Below, one piece after another: positions 1-9,200 of a stretch of DNA of 12,145 nucleotides. The number at the start of each line of letters is the position of its first letter. Position 1 is the stretch's first letter. The position numbers were made by a program, and so were the translations under genes. Below the pieces are notes generated by a model. The model had not been told where the DNA came from. It saw only the letters and a program-made list of their open reading frames with translations, and did not search any database. Origin of the DNA: Ichthyophonus hoferi (lineage: Eukaryota > Opisthokonta > Ichthyosporea > Ichthyophonida > Ichthyophonidae); NCBI GenBank assembly GCA_002751075.1, contig NAOQ01000469.1, positions 1 to 12,145 of the forward strand. The letters run 5' to 3'.

Positions 1-77
1 TTATACTATTATACTACTATACTATTATACTATTATACTATTATACTATTATACTATTATACTATTATACTATTATA
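1..77. repeat. Octamer satellite (ACTATTAT)n
   Basis: About nine and a half copies of an 8-bp unit ACTATTAT, with one irregular unit near 11-22. It is cut by the window edge, so its full length is unknown. It probably lies in the intron upstream of the first visible exon. Confidence 0.9.
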
Positions 78-153
78 ACCATGCATATTGTTGATGGGCA
101 TACCCTAATGTACAATGAACCAATCAGAGAGGGGGTCATCTAAACTGTTACAG

Positions 154-264
154 TGCAAGTTGTTATGGCAATACATCACACGTGTTATGGCCCGCTCTAA
201 AGACAGGGCTAGACTATCTGAATTCTCACAGCACATGGTGACGTACTATCTCCAGGGATATGAG
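154..264 (+). CDS. Exon 1 of the visible gene (residues 1-37 of the window product)
   Basis: Begins after the acceptor AACTGTTACAG and ends before the donor GTAGGC; phase 0 at both ends. It encodes CKLLWQYITRVMARSKDR followed by LSEFSQHMV and YYLQGYE, an amphipathic helix pair. The frame stays open back to 115, but the acceptor and the absence of similar content before 154 favour this start. It joins in frame to exon 2. Confidence 0.8.
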
Positions 265-3200
265 GTAGGCACTGGTATTGAGTTCACCAATCATTATGGG
301 TGGAACTCTGTTTTATATTACAGTAGTAGGACCAGGAGAGATATTAAGCTGTGATTATAAGCCAATCAGTGTACTCGATATTGGATATCTGTAACTAGTT
401 TTTGATTGGATGTAAAGGGAAGATCTATATACCTTGGGATAAGTTAACATTTGATTGGATAGTTGTCACCCATGCAGCAAAATTATTGAACTATTATTAA
501 GGTAATAAATTTTCAATTGTATTGATTGATGAAAATGATTGTCGCATTTGTCATGGCGGGCCAATTAGATGTTTTGATTGAGAGTTTGGTTTGCCGATTG
601 GATAATACATTGACACTACTATGATGTGATCGGTACTATCGTGATTGATTGTATTTTTTGCATCTAATAGGAAAGAAGTATGATGTTAAACCCCAAAACC
701 GAAAATTTTATTTCTATATATGGTTAATCGCCGGCTATCAGTTATCCCACTTTAATTATATTCCTTCCTTTTCTTGCTCGCAGCACTAATTTCTAATTAG
801 CTTAACTAATTGTATATATGTACATGTACAGGAGGCGCAATGGGTGATTTGCAGCCTATTAAATAACCCAGAGACCCTTCAAGACTGTGTGCTGTGTGCA
901 CCTAATAGGGACATCCAAGAGGCCTTCCTGATTATGGTCCAATCCTGTTTGAGTACTATACATAGTCAGCAGAGAAATGAATATGCACATGGCATGGTGG
1001 GTAATGATTGGTGTTTCTTTTTCAATTTTTAATTGTTATTAGGGATTAGTCTAGTGTTATTTTTTTTGTAACAGGTAGATTCTTTTTTGATTATCGTCAA
1101 CTACTATTTATAAGTTTGTTCTCTCAACCAATACTATGGTGTGCTGTAAATAGCGCAATTGTGCAATTGGTGAAAAGTAAGGAGGGAGTGGTAGTACAAA
1201 TATTTTGTTAAAACGCAAAGACCAATGGTTATAACCTTAGACATAATAGGGTAGACGTTGCTATGGTAGCATGATATGATATGATTGGGTACAATATAAT
1301 AGGCCATTGTTTTATTAGGCATTTGGTACTAACATCCATCCAATCAGATTCCAAAAGAAAAATGCCTGGTGTACAGTGTCCTTACTTCATTGGCTGCCAT
1401 GATCCCCACCCTGCGACTCCATTGGCGTACATGGTCACCCTTCTTCCAATTGGTGGAAACAATACTGGAGATGGATAAGTATTATGTACGTATATGTAGT
1501 ATATATATAGGGTATCTATAAATACCATCCAATCCTCATTATCTAATCGTTCTCATCACGTACCTACAGACAATGCATCTAGTGGAACTGCAAGTACTAC
1601 CTGCACTACTATGCCTATATATGGGCAACCTGGGACCCTATAAAAAGGTATAGTCACCCTTTGAGCTGATTCTATTGGCTGAGGCCTTGTCTTATTACCC
1701 TATTTGGCCCTTCTGGAGATGTTATTTTTTATTCTCAGGCAGGCTAATTTGCTCAAATTGCCATTAATCAGCAAATAATAATAATTGATTGGTTACTCAC
1801 TTGAGAATATCTATGTAACAAGGTGCAATATATGATTTGTTTGGCTTATCTTCCTATAGTCGGCCCAATTAAAACTACTCAAGAGTGTGGTTAAAGATTC
1901 CTCAACACATATATAGGCTATTGGTTTAATTATGATTTATGATTGGTATATTAATACTATTGGTTTGTATGAATCTATGATCGGCCTAGTATTAACCAAT
2001 CATTGTGTTCTATGTCTTCCTCCAGGGGAGAATCAATATAGATCTAAAGATGGCCAACAAGATCTCCGCTTCCTCATTAGCTCCCATCGCCAAACTAGTT
2101 CACACCATTATAATTGGCCATAGAGAGTATGTACCTCAAGGAGATTGGTGTGCATATGATGTATATCTATATATAGGGTTATATTATATGGCAGTGTAAT
2201 TCATGGTATTGGTTGGTATTATAGTGTATTCTATTAGATGAAATTGTGTTATATTATAATATTATACTACCTTATATGGTAAGGTATTATATAAGGTTAT
2301 TGTGTATTATGTTATATTGTATTTTAGTATTTTATATTATATTTTATATTATCTATTTCTGTTTAACGTTGTCTTCATTTGCATAAATATAAAAGGAAAA
2401 TTTAATATTATAATAAATAATCATTAATCTCTTTGTCTCCCTCTCCTTCCTTCAATCAGTTTCCAGATTGCAATGGATCCTATGGTGCCAGTTCTCTTCT
2501 CCTATAGGCCGGTATGATCTTTATGGCAATGTCTGTCTCTTATTGGCTATTTAATGGTTATTTAGTAATATGGCAGTATAGTAATATAGTAATATATATA
2601 TAGTATAGTATAGTAGAGTAGAGTAGAGTATAGTATAGTATAGTAGGATGTAGTAGAGTATAGTACAATATAGTAGAGTATATAATAGAATGTAAGATAG
2701 TGTAGTATAGTAGTGGGTGATGTGTGCTGATAGAGAGGTGGGTAACAAGGATGAAAACTACGTGACGTACATGGAGAAGGTATTACGTGATAAAGAATGG
2801 CAGACCAATCATAGCATTGAGGCTATATGTTCCCTCTGTCACAACCGCTACGTGCTATATAAGGTAATACATTCTATATAAGGCAATACATTCTATATAA
2901 GGCAGTACATTCTATATAGGGCAATACGTCCTATAGAAGGTAATACATTCTATATAAGGCAATACATTCTATATAAGGCAGTACATTCTATATAGGGCAG
3001 TACATTCTATATAAGGCAATACGTCCTATAGAAGGTAATACATTCTATATAAGGCAGTACATTCTATATAAGGCAATACGTGCTATATAAGGTAATACAT
3101 TCTATATAAGGTAATATGTTTTCGATAAAGCAATACGTGCTATATAGGGCAATACATTCTATATAAGGTAATATGTTTTCTATAAAGCAATACGTGCTAT

Positions 3201-6200
3201 ATAAGGCAATACATTCTATATAAGGTAATATGTTTTCTATAAAGCAATACGTGCTATATAAGGTAATACATTCTATATAAGGGAATGGTCTGATATGAGT
3301 CTGTTTGTACCCTACTATACTCTCTCTCTCTCTCACACACACACACACCCACCCCCCTTTCCTTTGACTATTAGATAAGAGATCCCCTGATATCTGCTAT
3401 CGGCCTATCAAATTTAAAAGAACTTCCGCCGTATTTAGCCCTTTTTGAGCGTCTATTGGCTCCCTGGAATGACGGCATGCACGCCTTTAGGGTGAAGGAA
3501 CTTCTCCCTCCCTTTGTGGTGGTAAGTGATTGGTGGAGAACTAGTTGGTTGTTGTCATGTGACCTCTCTGTTTTCCATGATACTCTCCTATTAGATGGAG
3601 ATCAGGTGTAGCATATAAAAGGGACGTATGATCAGATATTAATAGGAACGATCTGCAACCAATGGTAGTCTTTCCTCTAGATTGCCTTAGCATTACAATT
3701 CTAGTCATAAGTTGTTCATTAAAGGGTGCAATGGAATTGGATAGTCCTACTTAATTAATTATAGTTCTATCCCTGGTATATCTATTATGACTAGGGACCT
3801 CCCTCCTATATATGATCATTGCATAATTCTAGTTTCTTTGATCGAAGAAATATTGACTAATCAACTGTGGAATGCGATTAGCTATTCCATAAACTATAAT
3901 ATAATTGGAGATTATTTGGTATATTATGATTGGTAGGAAGGCTCTACTTTGAAACATTCAATGCTATTGGCCTCTTCTCTTGCATGGTCTAATATGGTAA
4001 GTAAAGACTGAGATTAGGCCAATGACTACAAGGGCTATGCTCTCGGTGATTGGATATCTATCTCGGAACTGGCCAATGAGATACCCGCCCTCTCTTTTCA
4101 CTGTCTATTGACCTATGAATACTAGCTACAGGTTTTTAATTTTTAAACCCAGTGTTTCATAGTGAAAACTGGATGCCTTCTGCTCCAATGAATTATGATT
4201 GACTCGTTTAATGCTTTCGATTAGTCAACATAGGCTAATATAGGCCTACGAAAAGGATACCACATCCAGAATACATCTTACATTCTATTGGACCATATCT
4301 GTTTATAGTTACGCTCTTGTCTATCTGTGATATAGGACCAATCATATGATTGCATACTAATCTGAGTGGCTATTTAATTGCAGACTCTTAGCCAATACCT
4401 ATCCTATAAGCAAGCAACTGTCCTGTGTATCCAATCATTAATTAGATCTGCCCTGGATTACAAGGCTGTTAGAGGCTGTCTGCGTGATCTGGCCCCCCAT
4501 TGGCTGAGAAGGTAGGTGGAGAATTGGCTAGTGTTAATTTTTAGATAACTAATAATTAGGTTACATGCTAATGTATACTGTTAAACGTATTATTATACCA
4601 TTATACTACTATACTATATTCTTATTTCCCTCACCTCTTCTCTTCTATCCATTCAGATGGCCTTATGCAAGCAGTACCTCAGTAGTTGAAGCCACGTGGG
4701 ACCTAGTTAATGTACTATTTATAGATCCTGTTCTTCCCGCCAACATGACCTTGACCCAATTATCTGACCAAAGCCCTGGGACATCACTTAAACCATTACA
4801 TCAGCGATGGGCCAATCGAATCATAGCCAATATCAATGCGGATCTGATTGGTAAACATAAAACAGACAGACTACATGGTGTATGTATGGCGGAATATGAT
4901 AATAATGGAGGTAGGTAAAGCTTGAATTAGCTCTAATTAATTGCAATTAGTCCTAATATAGATATAACTGTGTGTTCTAGGATGACTATGCAACGCCATT
5001 TGCTGACTTATGTTTAGTACTACTGGCTTATTATTAAATTAAGAATGAGGTGCCAATGAAGTGATTGGGTAACCTATTTTACTTTTAAAACATATTTAAA
5101 GCAACATAATTATATATTAATGTATTAAGTTATTATACCACCAATGATAATTCAGGATTAGTTTCTAGTATTGTATTAGTTGCTGAGGCTGACATGTAGA
5201 ATACTGGTTGACTATTGGCTCTATGTAGAGCTATAAATAGTGGTTCACACTAAAGGGGACGAATTAATTAATTAACTAACCCTAATAAATCCCATTAACC
5301 ATCTATTTCCTAAGCCAGCATGTTAATTTTAAGACTTTATCCAACCAGTGTGGATGTCACTAATTACTTGTGATTAGCCATAATAACGTGTATCTGCCAA
5401 GGATGGGCTATAATTAGTATTAATTACGGTTCCTAATTACAGATAACGTTCATCCAATCAATATGTATGCCCATCTAATGATTGCCTGCTACCCCAAGGC
5501 TTCACTAAATGCTGATCCCCGGGTATTTTAAATTTAAATCAATCTACCCATTGGCATATGTCTTCCTATATATATATATATATATATATTTATTACGCAT
5601 TAATTGCACCATATATAGGTGGAGGGCTATATATATATACTGTGCATAGGCATGGTTTTTTATATTCTTAATGTTTCTTTTGATTGATATATTAATTATA
5701 TGGTTTTCTAGTAGACATGTATTATTAGCCAATTAGATGTGTGTGCATACTACGACCCTTTATATCCATTGGTCTAATTTTGAATTTTATCTGTCAATTA
5801 GGAGAGTTGCATGTATGTGGTTGTCTATCCTGAGTGATATAGTACGTCATTATGACGTTACTAGTGAATTGAGTGATTCTATTGGGTATGGTACACGTGG
5901 CTATTTAGTCGGATTAAATGTAACATGTGTTTAAAATAGAAAGGTTGCATTTGATTGATTTTATAATTATAAAGATTAGCTTGGGTTGGGTCACTGATCT
6001 TAAATTACCATATTAGGATGTGTCATAATTACCATATTAGGGGTAAGGTGCGTCATCAGTAAATGGAGATAATCGGGCCATTTTATCCTCATAGGGTAGA
6101 GGGTTACTGGTTGGTTATTACCATAAGAACATTGTTGGTTGGTACATTTTGTCTTGAGCATACGGTCATCCTATCTTATTGGCTATAATTTCAATCACCT

Positions 6201-9200
6201 TGTTGGCCACACTCTCCTTCTAGCTCTAGTCCCTCTAAAATAGCCAGGATCTGATAGGCCAAGGGGTAAAACAGAAACGACTTCCCATGATCACTTGTTG
6301 GCTCAACATTCTCCATCTTCTTATTGTCCAATCAAGATCTCTACCTACGTTGGGTGACGCTCGTCTTGTGAGTGTATATCTATCCCTTTATGTCTCATGT
6401 ATCTTAATGTGATATAGTTGCAATATAATATTATGGCTGCTGTCTTATTCTTTAATGATTATTTATTTATTAATTAATAAACAGGCACTATGATTGGCAG
6501 TTACTAAAGCTAGAAATAACAAACTGTAGCAAATTTGGACCGTTGCAATTTGGGTACCGGGAAGATGATTGGATAATGTGGGTCAAGTCATATGATGCAG
6601 CAGGAATGATATTAGACCAATTAGAGGTGGATGTGAATTTTTAATTAGCGTTTAATATTAATCTAATATTTATATTAGAACTATTTCTGTAGTTGTGCTG
6701 GGAAATATAAAATTGGTGCTAAATTAGTAGTGGACGTTAAAATTTGATCTTAGATCAGTGTGATGGTACTTTCTGTTTGCCCCCATCTGGAATTACTCAT
6801 TACTTATTGGCTGGTTATGATGATTATTTATTTAATCATTATTTTAAAAAAACAGTTAATAGAAAATAGGGCTAGCACTCCTCTCTCTCTCCTCATTGGT
6901 CTACTTAACGATAAGGTCTCATTAGTTTACATTAATTAGCCAACAATAGGGTTCTACCGTTTACATGGTTGTCTAGTTATATTTTAAGTATATTCTTGGC
7001 GATTTGTTTAAAACGGTAAGCCCAATAAAACATGAGTAATTATGTCTAAGACGCGAGGAGGACAAATCTTAATGATTGATGAATCAGATCTGGGATTAAT
7101 TTACGATTAAGGATGGTGATCACAATTATTCCCTTCTTTACATATTTAGCTATAAACCATCTAGTCTGACCAATAGTTTTAGGGCTAAAAGAGGCGTGCA
7201 TATCAAATCCATCCAGATCGGGTCGGGTCACGGATCCATGACCACATATGGGTACATCATAACCCTTTATAGTAGATTAGCCTGATTTAGAGTGTACCCT
7301 AGCTGGCAGCATCAATAAGAAAGAGGAAAGGTTGTGGTATCAATTAAATTCTTCACATTAACATTGAAAGCCCATTAATGGCTAAAAATAGCTTTGAAAC
7401 ATTATGGCATCGTAGTTCTAGCCCTACTGACTTTGATTGGATTGGGTTGGCTATAACATTATTTAATAATTACTGTGATTGGTGATTGGAGGATACTAAT
7501 GCGCCCAATTATGCCTCTGCAGTTAGTGCTTAAGGTCCTACACTGCCTCCTGGATCTACATACCTTTCCTTTTGTAGCCAAAAAGGATGATCTGAGGGAC
7601 ATTATCTTTAACGCCTTTACACACGTGTATGTGATGTGATTGGCTACACTAATTGATGGCCACGTGTATATGTATGCTTGGATATAGATATATTTGTGTG
7701 TTTATATTATTATGTAGGATTTTGGATTGTATTATCTTGTATTATGTGATATTATATTATATTATATTATATTATATTTGATATATATGCATATTCCTAT
7801 ATATGGGCACATATTTTTTAAAATAACACTTGGGTATGTAATTTAATAAGCAGTGATATATTGTGACATTTACAAAGGCCCGTATGACTATACCTGCCTC
7901 AAAGTATTAGTGCAACTCTGACCAATGATTGGCTCTTATTAACTGTGTGACTCTAACCCTACAGCCTTGACCCTCCCCCTGACCAATCAGCCTTTAGCCA
8001 TGAAGCCAGTGCTCTCCTCCTGGACCTCCTTCTAAATATGGTACAAAGCATAGCTCACATACCATTGGTTTATGATGAGGTCATCCAAGCTATGATTGGT
8101 CATCCCATATTAGGACGTCTGTTGGCCCATGGTGTGTTTGATGTAGAAGAAGATGATGTAAGTTGATTGGGTGGCTAGGGTTATCTCTGTATTTGATTGG
8201 GTTGATTATTATTTTCGGCCCAATCACATGTCGTAATTATACTCAAATTGGTGGTTAATCGTAATGATCTTGGCCAATAAGCACTATCAATACAGTTAAA
8301 AAGCAAAGTATTATCCATCTAACCCTAAGAAAGTGTATAGGTGAAACCTGACCCTATATTGCCCAAATAAGGTTATTTATTACATCACTGACCTTGGTTG
8401 CCGTTATTAAACTTACACTAGCCAACTAATTATTTGAGTTAGTATTAATTGCACAGTGATTGATAACCAACAGCGATCAGTCGTGATCAGATCTATCGCC
8501 CTATCTCTGACCTTAATCGGATTACAATGGCTGTTAATCTAACTAATCATATACATGGCTGCAGTACGAATTAGATCTATCGCGAAAGATTATTGATCGC
8601 CTTCACCTATTGGCGGAGGACTCTGTAGCTCTCCACTCATGTCTCCTCTCCCACGTGGTTACCTATGATGTCATGCCCAGTAGCCTGGCCAAGTAAGGAT
8701 CCTTCTGTTCCTATTGGATCATTGGTGGGAGAGGGCATACACCGATTGGTTATCATATACATGTGGTTATTTTGATTGGTTTATTTTGTGTGGGATTCCT
8801 GCCGTTGACTGGCTAAGAATGCGATCGAAAAATAGAAACTATAAGCATTTGAAAATTTAAAATGAATTTCAATACACGAATGATACCAGTCTGTATATTA
8901 TATACAGGAATTCTCATTGGATAATAATCATACTAGCTGTAGTCCTGTGAGGCAGATAGAATAGAAAGGAAACATGGTTTAATAAGAGCTTGTGATAGGT
9001 TAGTTAGTACAATATAATGTGTTATAATGTATTATATTACTATGTAATATAATATGGTATACTATAATTAGATACAGCACAATACACTATAAACAATACA
9101 CTATATGTCATAAGATTGACTGGGGGTTCTTATTGGCTCATATAAAATCAATTAAGCGTATATTGTTATTGGTGACTATTATAGGTACCAATTAAAATTA

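Larger units (their letters stand above)
5523..6247 (+). other. Intron 12
   Basis: A 725-bp intron. It contains a (TA)n run at 5567-5589, a second TA-rich patch at 5624-5640, and a near-tandem direct repeat of AATTACCATATTAGG at 6003 and 6027. An open frame at 5737-5934 has no matching splice phases and I do not call it an exon. Confidence 0.6.

Noticed and set aside
1281-1478. The frame reading MPGVQCPYFIGCHDPHPATP over exon 3
   Set aside because: Exon 3 reads in another frame that joins both neighbours in phase and gives helical sequence.
2551-2748. A minus-strand frame rich in Tyr, Leu and Ile
   Set aside because: It is a shadow of the TAGTA pentamer array; low-complexity translation only.
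3064-3348. A 94-codon minus-strand frame with a repeated peptide (IECIALYSTYCFIEN)
   Set aside because: It is a translation of the 57-bp higher-order minisatellite (3 x 19 = 57 keeps frame) plus the (AC)/(TC) tract, with no gene signals.
3335-3360. (AC)n tract considered as a Z-DNA or regulatory element
   Set aside because: Only about seven AC units and adjacent to an acceptor; a role as polypyrimidine-type filler is simpler.
5737-5934. Open + frame with the stretch RRVACMWLSILSDIVRHYD, considered as an extra exon
   Set aside because: Acceptors before it give the wrong phase after exon 12, while exon 12 joins exon 13 in phase directly. It could only be used with an internal donor at 5465 that removes a plausible helix.
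7046-7231. A 61-codon minus-strand frame in intron 14
   Set aside because: No domain, no splice or start context, and length expected by chance in AT-rich DNA.
8891-8907. Inverted repeat CTGTATA/TATACAG considered as a hairpin RNA or terminal repeat of a small transposon
   Set aside because: Arms of seven bases with a three-base loop are common by chance in AT-rich DNA, and no target-site duplication or second copy was found.
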